Shown here: one piece after another, positions 1 through 6,601 of the stretch
How positions within the stretch are numbered: the stretch's first letter is position 1
How the letters are laid out: each line of letters starts with the position of its first letter
Assembly: GCA_025464695.1 (NCBI GenBank)
Contig: JAODNQ010000043.1
Coordinates: 1 to 7,399, forward strand
Source of the DNA: Frankiales bacterium
GTDB taxonomy: Bacteria; Actinomycetota; Actinomycetes; Mycobacteriales; SCTD01
Length of the DNA: 7,399 nucleotides
Direction: 5' to 3'
Notes under the pieces: model-generated
What the model was told of the DNA's origin: nothing
Seen by the model: only the letters and a program-made list of their open reading frames with translations
Database searches by the model: none
Translations under genes and position numbers: made by a program

Positions 1-352
1 TGCCGGGGCGCGGCCCGCGCTCGCCGTCGGGGCCGGGCTGTCCGCCCCCTCGCTGCTGCTGCTGCTGGCCGCGCTGGCCACCGCCGGCCGGGCCCATGTC
101 CATGGCGCCGGCGAGCGTGTACTCGTGGACGAGGAGCTCGAGCTGCGCCTGCTCCTCCGGCGACGCCGTCTCGCGCTTCGCCTCGGCCAGCTTGCGCAGC
201 TCGGCGAGCCGCTGACGGCGTCGGCCGGGCAGGTCGTCGGGGTGGGCCAGCAGGACCGCGTGAGCGGTGCACGAGGCGGAGCCGGCGACGGCGGTGGTGG
301 CCTCGCGCACGAGGGCGAGCTCGGTGATGCAGGGCGCGCAGAACGTGGTCAT
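1..352 (-). CDS. Hypothetical Cys-containing protein, 3' end outside window
   Basis: Function not recognised. The frame is open from an ATG at 352-350 to the left edge, giving 117 codons of a longer protein. It begins MTTFCAPCITELALVREATT: a CxxC pair (Cys5, Cys8) and a third cysteine at Cys28, so a redox or metal-binding N-terminus is possible but unproven. Residues about 38-78 are charged and probably helical (RRRQRLAELRKLAEAKRE), followed by a low-complexity Gly/Gln tail with five consecutive Gln. Third codon positions are strongly G/C for the first 90 codons, with a few exceptions in the tail. There is no good Shine-Dalgarno; a TAGCGT hexamer six bases before the ATG suggests leaderless translation. 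The opposite strand is also open here and reads a hydrophobic run over about 29-100, so the distal part is less secure than the N-terminal part. It diverges from the small gene at 467. Confidence 0.6.
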   Translation of the reverse strand, partial: MTTFCAPCITELALVREATTAVAGSASCTAHAVLLAHPDDLPGRRRQRLAELRKLAEAKRETASPEEQAQLELLVHEYTLAGAMDMGPAGGGQRGQQQQQRGGGQPGPDGERGPRPG

Positions 353-358
353 GAGCGC

Positions 359-364
359 ACGCTA
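359..364 (-). promoter_or_regulatory. Putative -10 element (TAGCGT) for a leaderless transcript
   Basis: On the minus strand TAGCGT fits the actinobacterial TANNNT -10 pattern and ends exactly six bases before the ATG at 352. Transcription would then start at or next to the A of the start codon. No convincing -35 is visible. The same geometry recurs before aat and the aldehyde dehydrogenase gene, which strengthens each call. Confidence 0.4.
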
Positions 365-466
365 CCCAGGCAGGGCTGCTCCGAGCGCCGGACGGTCGCC
401 CGCGGTCCCCGTCCCGGCTTGTCCCGAACCGCTGACGGACACCGCGCGACGCGCCACCATGGCCGC

Positions 467-745
467 GTGCACCCGTCCTCGGCGTCCGCCGTCCGCCTGC
501 TCGCTGCCTGGCAGCAGCAGCGCCGCGAGCTCACCGACCGCCTGGACAGCCTGCTGCTGCACGGGCCCACGGCCGTCGACCGCGTCTCCTCGCGGGCGGA
601 GGAGCTGCGGGAGGCGCTGCTGGCCGAGCAGCGGGCCTTCGAGGCCTTCGTGCTCCACGCCGTGCACGGCGCCGCGGTCCCCGTCGTCCCCGAGGTCCGC
701 GCGCCCCGCGAGTACCCGCCGCTGCGGGCCGTCCCGCACGCCTGA
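467..745 (+). CDS. Small helical protein of unknown function (92 aa)
   Basis: Function not recognised. The frame from GTG 467 to TGA 745 has almost every third codon position G or C, which marks it as coding. The same frame upstream of 467 loses that bias (codons such as CGA, GCT, GGA, CAT), which supports this start over the TTG at 419. Residues about 8-75 are Leu/Ala/Arg/Glu-rich and probably form long amphipathic helices (LLAAWQQQRRELTDRLDSLL, then EELREALLAEQRAFEAFVL), possibly a coiled-coil or helical hairpin. The last 20 residues are Pro/Val-rich. There are no cysteines, signal peptide or membrane segment. No Shine-Dalgarno is evident before the GTG, so the start remains uncertain. The gene shares a 114-base divergent region with the left-edge gene and is followed by another small gene on the same strand. 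Confidence 0.6.
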   Translation: MHPSSASAVRLLAAWQQQRRELTDRLDSLLLHGPTAVDRVSSRAEELREALLAEQRAFEAFVLHAVHGAAVPVVPEVRAPREYPPLRAVPHA

Positions 746-781
746 AGGCCTTCGTCCGGCACCTGTAACACTGCGCCCTTC

Positions 782-805
782 GTCCCCGATGTCCTGGTCG
801 GGGAC
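782..805 (+). other. Perfect 8-bp GC-rich inverted repeat (hairpin) before small gene
   Basis: GTCCCCGA at 782-789 is exactly complementary to TCGGGGAC at 798-805, with an 8-base loop. It lies 36 bases after the stop codon of the upstream small gene and ends 27 bases before GTG 833. The 3' arm contains the GGGGA that would serve as ribosome-binding site for the alternative TTG start at 812. There is no T-run after it, so it is not a classic terminator. It could end the upstream transcript, act as a leader structure for the next gene, or be a protein-binding palindrome. Confidence 0.45.
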
Positions 806-832
806 CGACGATTGCAGACGGACGGGAGCGAC

Positions 833-1087
833 GTGGAGCGGGACGGCGACGAGCGCGACCAGGACGCTCTGGACCAGGCCCGGCTGCGCGCGACCCTCAA
901 CCGCTACCTCGCGGCGCGGTCGGCCGCACGCCGCTCCCCCGATGCCGACCCCGCCGCCATGGTCGCGGCCCGGCTCGACCTCGTCCGCCTGCTGCAGACC
1001 GCCGGTTGGGAGCCCCCGCCGTCGGTGCAGGCCGCCCTGCTCGCCGACGCGCACGCCCAGCAGGCCTCCGGCCGCCGTTCGGCCTGA
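833..1087 (+). CDS. Small hypothetical protein (84 aa)
   Basis: Function not recognised. The product starts with a very acidic, charged segment (VERDGDERDQDALDQARLR) and continues as a probable helical protein with a Leu-rich core (MVAARLDLVRLLQTAGWEPP, residues about 43-62) and a short Ala/Gln-rich tail. There is no cysteine, signal peptide or membrane span. GTG 833 was chosen because GGGAG (824-828) lies four bases upstream; a TTG at 812 in the same frame, with GGGGA seven bases upstream, would give 91 residues and cannot be excluded. Third codon positions are G/C-rich throughout. It follows another small gene on the same strand and precedes aat by 33 bases, but aat seems to have its own promoter, so a functional link to aat is not implied. 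Confidence 0.62.
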   Translation: MERDGDERDQDALDQARLRATLNRYLAARSAARRSPDADPAAMVAARLDLVRLLQTAGWEPPPSVQAALLADAHAQQASGRRSA

Positions 1088-1108
1088 GCGAGGGCGACGA
1101 CGCCCTCG

Positions 1109-1114
1109 TACGGT
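1109..1114 (+). promoter_or_regulatory. Putative -10 element (TACGGT) for leaderless aat
   Basis: TACGGT matches TANNNT and stands six bases before the GTG start of aat at 1121. The spacing equals that before the left-edge gene and the aldehyde dehydrogenase gene. No canonical Shine-Dalgarno precedes the GTG at usable spacing, which fits leaderless translation. A convincing -35 was not found. Confidence 0.42.
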
Positions 1115-1120
1115 GGTGCC

Positions 1121-1894
1121 GTGGAGCCCGCGGCCTTCTTCGAGGCCCTCGACGTGGTGGGCGCCCCGCTCGAGCTGGTCGCCCTCGGCGGCACCCTCGA
1201 GCCGGACACCCTGCAGGCCGCCTACCGCACGGGCTGCTTCCCCTGGCCGGCGTCGGGCAGCGACGAGCGGGCGCTCACCCGCCAGGTCCGCCGGCTGGCG
1301 CGCAACCGGCGGGTCCCGGTGCTCGACGGCGACGACGGGCTGGTCCCCTGGTGCTCGCCCCACCCGCGGGCCGTCCTGCTGACCGACCGCATGACCGTCC
1401 CCCGCTCGGTCCGCCAGCTCCTGCGCCGCTCCTCGTGGACGACCACTCTCGACGTCGCGTTCGACCAGGTCCTCGCCGGCTGCGCGGCCCGGGAGGAGAC
1501 CTGGATCAACGCGCGCATGCGGGAGGCCTACGGCCAGCTGCACCGGCGCGGCCTGGCCCACAGCGTCGAGGTCTGGGACGGCGACCGGCTGGTGGGCGGG
1601 CTCTACGGGGTGCTGACCGGGCGGGTGTTCTCGGGCGAGTCGATGTTCCACGTCGTGTCGGGGGCGTCCAAGGTCGCCCTGGTGGACCTGTGCCTGCGGC
1701 TGCGCGAGGCGGGCGTCCTGGTGCTCGACACGCAGCAGGAGAGCGACCACCTGGCAGCGCTCGGGCAGGTGCTGGTGTCGCGCGAGGAGTACGTCGGTGC
1801 GGTGCGGGCGCTGCGGGACTCCCCCGCGGTGCTGCCCCCCGGACGGCGGGCGGCGGCGTCGCTGGCGGAGGCTGCCCGTACGCCCACTGGCTGA
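1121..1894 (+). CDS. aat: Leucyl/phenylalanyl-tRNA-protein transferase
   Basis: Cytosolic enzyme that moves Leu or Phe from aminoacyl-tRNA to the N-terminal Arg or Lys of proteins, making N-degrons for ClpS/Clp proteolysis. Family signatures appear in order: GGTLEPDTLQAAYRTGCFPW (23-42), WCSPHPRAVL (77-86), ETWIN (126-130), AHSVEVWDGDRLVGGLYGV (146-164), GESMF (172-176), GASKVAL (181-187) and LDTQ (202-205). Glu173, Asp203 and Gln205 match the E. coli residues Glu156, Asp186 and Gln188 at a constant offset of 17. At 257 residues it exceeds E. coli Aat (234), mainly because of about 25 extra residues, rich in Arg and Asp, between the FPW and WCSP motifs (about 45-73). The C-terminal tail is Pro/Ala/Arg-rich. 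The gene converges on the phosphatase gene with 25 bases between stop codons. Identification is secure; the GTG start is supported by the family N-terminus and the -10 spacing. Confidence 0.96.
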   Translation: MEPAAFFEALDVVGAPLELVALGGTLEPDTLQAAYRTGCFPWPASGSDERALTRQVRRLARNRRVPVLDGDDGLVPWCSPHPRAVLLTDRMTVPRSVRQLLRRSSWTTTLDVAFDQVLAGCAAREETWINARMREAYGQLHRRGLAHSVEVWDGDRLVGGLYGVLTGRVFSGESMFHVVSGASKVALVDLCLRLREAGVLVLDTQQESDHLAALGQVLVSREEYVGAVRALRDSPAVLPPGRRAAASLAEAARTPTG

Positions 1895-1919
1895 TGTCGC
1901 GCTCGACCGGGGCCCGCCG

Positions 1920-3005
1920 TCAGCCCTCGCGCCACACGAGCACGACGCCGCGGTCGTCGCCCTCCCCGGCTGCCACCCGCAGCAGGAGCTCGTCGCACCC
2001 GCCGGTGAACCCGCGCGGGACCAGCCGCTCGGCCTCGCCCAGCAGCTTGTCGATGCCCAGCTCGAGGTCGCGACCGGGCACCTCGACCAGCCCGTCGGTG
2101 TAGAGCAGCAGCGCGTCGCCCCGCTGCAGGCGCCCCCGGACGGCGTCGTAGGCGACGTCGGGCAGCAGTCCGAGCGCGGGGCCGCCGGCGTCGACGAGCG
2201 ACCAGCGGCCCGAGCCGGCGTCGAAGTGCGCGGCCGGCGGGTGACCGGCGGACTCGAGCAGGAAGGCACCGGTGTCGAGCTCCACGACCAGGTGGGCGGC
2301 GGTGGCGAACCCCTCGTCCCAGGCCTGCCGGTGCAGGTAGGCGTTGGCGGCGGGCAGCAGCTCCGACGGCGACCGGGCGCCCAGCAGCCCACCCATCGCG
2401 CCCGACAGCAGCAGCGACCGCGTGCCGGCCGCCACCCCCTTGCCCGACACGTCCACCAGCGCGACCTCGAGCCGCCGGCCTCCCGTCGTCAGGGCGCTCA
2501 CGACGAAGTCCCCCGAGAAGGGCCCGCCGCCCGCCGGGCTGATCCGCGCCTCGGCCCGCCACCCGCGGGGCAGCGCCGGCACCTGCCCCTGCTGGGTGAG
2601 GCGCCGACGCAGCTCGCTCAGGACGGAGTCGCCCCGCAGCCCCACCAGGCCGGTCTCCTCGCGGCTCCGCGACAGCGCGTACGACAGCAGGCCGGTCAGC
2701 ACGACGATCACGACGGTGCCCGGGCGCACGACGCGCAGCGACTCGTCCCAGACCGTCACCACGAGGCCGACCGCGACGACGGCCAGCAGCCGCAGCATCG
2801 TCGACCGGCCGAGCAGCAGCGCCCCGCCCAGCAGGGGCAGCACCTGCACCCCCGCGGGCACGTACTGCGGACCGATCGTCAGGCTGCCGACCAGTCCGAG
2901 CACGGAGGCCAGCACCAGCAGTCCCAGGCTGACGGGCTCCGGGGGCGGCTCGCGGCGGGAGCGCTCGACGGCCGCCCGCAGCCGGCGCAGGGGACTGGGC
3001 AGCAC
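1920..3005 (-). CDS. Membrane-anchored PP2C/SpoIIE-type serine phosphatase
   Basis: Predicted metal-dependent Ser/Thr phosphatase of the SpoIIE/RsbU branch, which in relatives dephosphorylates anti-anti-sigma or similar regulators; the substrate here is unknown. The N-terminal 20 residues are basic, followed by four probable membrane spans (about 26-44, 52-66, 71-86 and 96-112). A short linker (about 113-148) leads to the catalytic domain. Motifs are FSGDF (163-167), LVDVSGKGVAAG (183-194), SAGHPPA (252-258), LLYTDGLVEV (300-309) and GDDRGVVLV (349-357); Asp166, Asp185, Asp304 and Asp350 or Asp351 are the likely metal ligands. No PAS, GAF, HAMP or kinase domain is present, so sensing would have to act through the membrane part. 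The GTG at 3005 lies two bases after the nei stop codon. The frame stays open upstream inside nei, but that reading is Arg/Pro-rich shadow sequence, so the start at 3005 giving 361 residues is preferred. No strong Shine-Dalgarno precedes it, which suggests translational coupling to nei. Confidence 0.88.
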   Translation of the reverse strand: MLPSPLRRLRAAVERSRREPPPEPVSLGLLVLASVLGLVGSLTIGPQYVPAGVQVLPLLGGALLLGRSTMLRLLAVVAVGLVVTVWDESLRVVRPGTVVIVVLTGLLSYALSRSREETGLVGLRGDSVLSELRRRLTQQGQVPALPRGWRAEARISPAGGGPFSGDFVVSALTTGGRRLEVALVDVSGKGVAAGTRSLLLSGAMGGLLGARSPSELLPAANAYLHRQAWDEGFATAAHLVVELDTGAFLLESAGHPPAAHFDAGSGRWSLVDAGGPALGLLPDVAYDAVRGRLQRGDALLLYTDGLVEVPGRDLELGIDKLLGEAERLVPRGFTGGCDELLLRVAAGEGDDRGVVLVWREG

Positions 3006-3007
3006 CG

Positions 3008-3817
3008 TCAGGCCGCGGCCGCGAGGGGCTGGCACACGGGGCACCAGAACAGGTTCCGCCCGGCCATGACCTGCGTCAGCACCTCGGTCCCGCACCGGCG
3101 GCAGGGCAGGCCGTGACGGCGGTACACGTAGTGCGCGTCCTCGCGCTTGGCCGTCCCCGTCCGGCGGTCGCGGTCCTCGCGCTCCGTCGTCACGATGCGG
3201 CCCGCCCGGACGCCGGCCTGCAGCAGGGACCGCAGGTCCGGCCACATGTCGTCCCACAGCCGTCGCGGCACGTCGCGGCCCGGCCGGAACGGCGACAGCC
3301 CGGCGCGGTAGAGCACCTCCGCGCGGTACACGTTGCCGATGCCGGCGAGGACGGCCTGGTCCATCAGCAGCTCGCCGACCGTGCGGCGGCTCTTGGACAG
3401 CCGGTCCCACGCCCGCTCCGGGTCGGCGTCCTTGCGCAGCGGGTCGGGGCCGAGCCGGGCGAAGACGGCGTCACGGTCGGCGGGCGTCATGAGCTCGCAG
3501 GCGGTCGGTCCGCGCAGGTCCAGCCAGGTGTCCCCGGCGACCATCCGCAGCCGCAGCGCGCCACGAGGCTCCGGGGCGGGGCCCTCCCCGCGGGCGAACT
3601 TCCCGTACAGCCCGAGGTGGACGTGCAGCAGCACGTCGCCCTCGAAGCCGTAGAACAGGTGCTTGCCGTACGCCTCGATCCGCTCGACGTTGCGGCCGGT
3701 CAGCATCTCGGCGCCGGTCGCGAAGCGTCCCTGCGGGCTCGACACCGACACGGGCTGCCCGACGAGCACCGGACGGTGGTCGCGGGCGAGCCGGTGGATC
3801 GTGTGGCCCTCGGGCAC
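3008..3817 (-). CDS. nei: Fpg/Nei-family DNA glycosylase (Nei1-like, endonuclease VIII)
   Basis: Bifunctional glycosylase/AP lyase that removes oxidised bases in base-excision repair. The N-terminus PEGHTIHR supplies the catalytic Pro2 (after Met removal) and Glu3. Lys52 in YGKHLF matches the conserved beta-hairpin lysine. The helix-two-turn-helix region is at about 148-180 with GIGNVYRAEVLYRAGLSPFR, and a C-terminal zinc finger carries Cys239, Cys242, Cys259 and Cys262 with Arg254 in GRNLFWCPVC. The PEGHTIHR start is typical of Nei rather than Fpg (PELPEVE). At 269 residues it is full length and resembles M. tuberculosis Nei1 (Rv2464c). The start is GTG 3817, four bases after the rpiB stop, with GAGGG (3830-3826) eight bases upstream inside the end of rpiB. 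The order rpiB-nei matches M. tuberculosis and indicates one transcript. Confidence 0.95.
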   Translation of the reverse strand: MPEGHTIHRLARDHRPVLVGQPVSVSSPQGRFATGAEMLTGRNVERIEAYGKHLFYGFEGDVLLHVHLGLYGKFARGEGPAPEPRGALRLRMVAGDTWLDLRGPTACELMTPADRDAVFARLGPDPLRKDADPERAWDRLSKSRRTVGELLMDQAVLAGIGNVYRAEVLYRAGLSPFRPGRDVPRRLWDDMWPDLRSLLQAGVRAGRIVTTEREDRDRRTGTAKREDAHYVYRRHGLPCRRCGTEVLTQVMAGRNLFWCPVCQPLAAAA

Positions 3818-3821
3818 TCCC

Positions 3822-4310
3822 TCAGCCCTCGGACGCAGGCTGCTCCGGCAGGGCGGGCAGCGTGCCGTCCGTCTCGAACGCGGTGAGCATGTCGATGCGC
3901 CGGGTGTGGCGCTCCTCGCCGCTGTAGGGGGTCGTCAGGAAGGTCTCGACCAGCCCGACCGCCGTGGCCTCGTCGTGCATGCGCGCTCCCACGGCGACGA
4001 CGTTCGCGTCGTTGTGCTGCCGTCCGAGGCTCGCGGTGTCGGTGCTCCAGGCCAGGGCGCAGCGCACCCCGACGACCTTGTTCGCCGCGATCGCCTCGCC
4101 GTTGCCCGACCCCCCGATGACGACGCCGAGACTGCCCGGCTCGCCGGCCACGGCCTGCGCCGCGCGCAGCACGAAGGGCGGGTAGTCGTCGAGCGGGTCC
4201 ACCCAGTGGGGACCGTGGTCGACAGGCTCGTGGCCGAGCTCGGTGAGCCGGGCCGCGAGGGCGGTCTTCAGGTCGAGGCCGGCATGGTCGGAGCCCAGGT
4301 GCACGCGCAT
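3822..4310 (-). CDS. rpiB: Ribose-5-phosphate isomerase B
   Basis: Interconverts ribose 5-phosphate and ribulose 5-phosphate in the non-oxidative pentose phosphate pathway. The product has 162 residues, normal for actinobacterial RpiB. Motifs are LGSDHAG (5-11), GGSGNGEAIAANK (66-78), RQHND (97-101), VGARM (107-111) and the Arg-rich EERHTRRID (132-140). Numbered against M. tuberculosis RpiB (offset 3), Asp8, His9, Ser68, Glu72, His99, Arg110, Arg134 and Arg138 align with Asp11, His12, Ser71, Glu75, His102, Arg113, Arg137 and Arg141. This is therefore the actinobacterial type, with Glu as catalytic base in place of the E. coli Cys66. ATG 4310 is preceded by GGGAGG, ending eight bases upstream. 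The frame is open far upstream, but that stretch is antisense to the DUF429 gene and is not coding. It is the first gene of the rpiB-nei-phosphatase operon and diverges from the DUF429 gene. Confidence 0.96.
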   Translation of the reverse strand: MRVHLGSDHAGLDLKTALAARLTELGHEPVDHGPHWVDPLDDYPPFVLRAAQAVAGEPGSLGVVIGGSGNGEAIAANKVVGVRCALAWSTDTASLGRQHNDANVVAVGARMHDEATAVGLVETFLTTPYSGEERHTRRIDMLTAFETDGTLPALPEQPASEG

Positions 4311-4322
4311 GGGGCCATCCTC
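4308..4322 (-). repeat. rpiB: Translation-initiation block shared with reductase gene (copy 1)
   Basis: The 15 bases GAGGATGGCCCCATG at the rpiB start are repeated exactly at the start of the Rv2466c-like gene (7229-7243). They hold the Shine-Dalgarno and the start codon with identical eight-base spacing. Confidence 0.55.
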
Positions 4323-4361
4323 CCGCACCCGGTCGCCGGCCTGCCGTGCGAGGGTGCGGCC

Positions 4362-5033
4362 GTGTCCCGGGTGCTCGGCGTCGACGGCTGCCCCGGCGGC
4401 TGGGTCGGGGCGCTCCTCGACGACGACGGCGCACTCACCTGGCACGCCGGGACCTTCGCGGACCTGCTCGCGCTGCCGGCCGACGTCGTCGCGGTCGACG
4501 TGCCGATCGGGCTGCCGGAGGGGGCGCAGCGGCGACGCGCCGACGTCGAGGCCAAGGAGCTGCTGGGGGCGCAGCGGTCCTCGGTGTTCTTCGTCCCCCC
4601 GCGGGTCGTCCTCGAGGCACCCACCCAGGCCGAGGCGACCCTGCTGTCCCGCGCCGCGGGCTCGGTCGGGGTGAGCATCCAGACCTTCCACATCCTGGGG
4701 AAGGTGGCCGAGGTCGACGCCCTGCTGCGCGCCGACCCGGGCGCACGGCGCCGCGTCGTCGAGGTGCACCCCGAGGTGTCGTTCCGCCTCATGCGCGGCG
4801 CGGTGCTGCCGCCCAAGCGCCGGATCGAGGGCCGGGACGCCCGCCTGCGCCTGCTGCGCACCTGGCTCCCCGGCCTGGCGCTGCCCTCTCCCCGCCCGGG
4901 TCGCGCCCAGCCCGACGACTGCCTCGACGCCGTGGCCGCCGCCTGGTCCGGCCGCCGCTGGCTCAGCGGCGGCGCCCAGGTCCTGGGAGGAGAGACCGAC
5001 GGGAGCGGCCTCCCCATGCGCATCGTCGTCTAG
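4362..5033 (+). CDS. DUF429 family protein (predicted RNase H-fold nuclease)
   Basis: Member of the DUF429 family, for which an RNase H-like nuclease fold has been predicted; no substrate is established. The 223-residue product shows the family pattern: VLGVDGCPGGWVGALL (4-19), DVVAVDVPIGLPEG (41-54), AQRSSVFFVPPR (70-81), GVSIQTFHILGKVAEVD (103-119), VVEVHPEVSFRLMRG (132-146), LPPKRRIEGRDAR (149-161) and PDDCLDAVAAAW (184-195). Acidic residues suited to metal binding are Asp8, Asp46, Glu134, Glu138, Asp185/186 and Asp189. GTG 4362 is preceded by GAGGG (4350-4354) at seven bases; GTG 4371 is a weaker alternative. The frame stays open far upstream, but that is antisense to rpiB and nei. It diverges from rpiB across 51 bases and converges on the aldehyde dehydrogenase. 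It has no counterpart in the M. tuberculosis nei-rpiB-Rv2466c cluster. Confidence 0.88.
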   Translation: MSRVLGVDGCPGGWVGALLDDDGALTWHAGTFADLLALPADVVAVDVPIGLPEGAQRRRADVEAKELLGAQRSSVFFVPPRVVLEAPTQAEATLLSRAAGSVGVSIQTFHILGKVAEVDALLRADPGARRRVVEVHPEVSFRLMRGAVLPPKRRIEGRDARLRLLRTWLPGLALPSPRPGRAQPDDCLDAVAAAWSGRRWLSGGAQVLGGETDGSGLPMRIVV

Positions 5034-5079
5034 CAGTGACGAGAGGCTTTGAAGCCGTGCAACAGGACGAGGGGCGGAG

Positions 5080-5141
5080 GGACGGGCACCTCGGCAGCGC
5101 CGTAGAGGAGCGCAGCGACAGGCGCCGAGAGGTGTCCGTCC
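5080..5141. other. Long imperfect inverted repeat between convergent genes
   Basis: Bases 5080-5092 pair with 5129-5141 over 13 consecutive positions, with one G-T wobble (5086/5135). After a small bulge the stem can continue with GC-rich pairs around GGC (5093-5095) and GCC (5124-5126). The loop region is about 20-25 bases and contains GAGCGCAGCGAC. The structure sits in the 123-base gap (5034-5156) between two convergent stop codons, where a bidirectional terminator is expected. It lacks T-runs, as many actinobacterial terminators do. A smaller hairpin, GGCT(TTGA)AGCC at 5045-5056, precedes it, and GGACG recurs at 5065, 5080 and 5151. A structured RNA or a dispersed palindromic repeat is the alternative. 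Confidence 0.6.
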
Positions 5142-5156
5142 TGGAGCCCCGGACGA

Positions 5157-6575
<1,419 letters not shown>

Positions 6576-6581
6576 GCTCCG

Positions 6582-6587
6582 ACGGTA
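6582..6587 (-). promoter_or_regulatory. Putative -10 element (TACCGT) for leaderless aldehyde dehydrogenase
   Basis: On the minus strand TACCGT matches TANNNT and ends six bases before ATG 6575. A TCGACT hexamer (4 of 6 matches to TTGACA) lies 16 bases further upstream, overlapping the last codons and stop of the reductase gene. The GGAG next to the ATG is only one base away, too close to work as a Shine-Dalgarno, which favours leaderless initiation. Confidence 0.42.
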
Positions 6588-6601
6588 GGTCAGCCGAGCC
6601 G

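Noticed and set aside
267..1382. Long plus-strand open frame (371 codons) starting at 267
   Set aside because: Its translation is Arg/Pro/Ser-rich with poor third-position bias and it overlaps two small genes and the start of aat in other frames; it is a high-GC shadow.
1895..1919. Possible terminator between the convergent aat and phosphatase genes
   Set aside because: Only 25 bases are available and they contain no stem longer than the GGGCCC palindrome and no T-run.
362..2392. Minus-strand open frame of 676 codons opposite aat and the small genes
   Set aside because: It overlaps the unmistakable aat and phosphatase frames and shows no family motif; long antisense frames are expected at this GC content.
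3006..3410. Upstream extension of the phosphatase frame to an ATG at 3410
   Set aside because: The added 135 residues lie inside nei and are Arg/Pro-rich without hydrophobic or domain pattern; GTG 3005 leads directly to the basic N-terminus and membrane spans.
3663..4361. N-terminal extension of the DUF429 protein back to 3663
   Set aside because: The extension is antisense to rpiB and nei; GTG 4362 with GAGGG at seven bases matches the family start.
4311..4769. N-terminal extension of RpiB to 4769
   Set aside because: It is antisense to the DUF429 gene, while ATG 4310 has a good Shine-Dalgarno and gives the normal RpiB length.
5065..5086. Possible G-quadruplex in the G-rich run
   Set aside because: Only three runs of three or more G are present, one short of the usual pattern.
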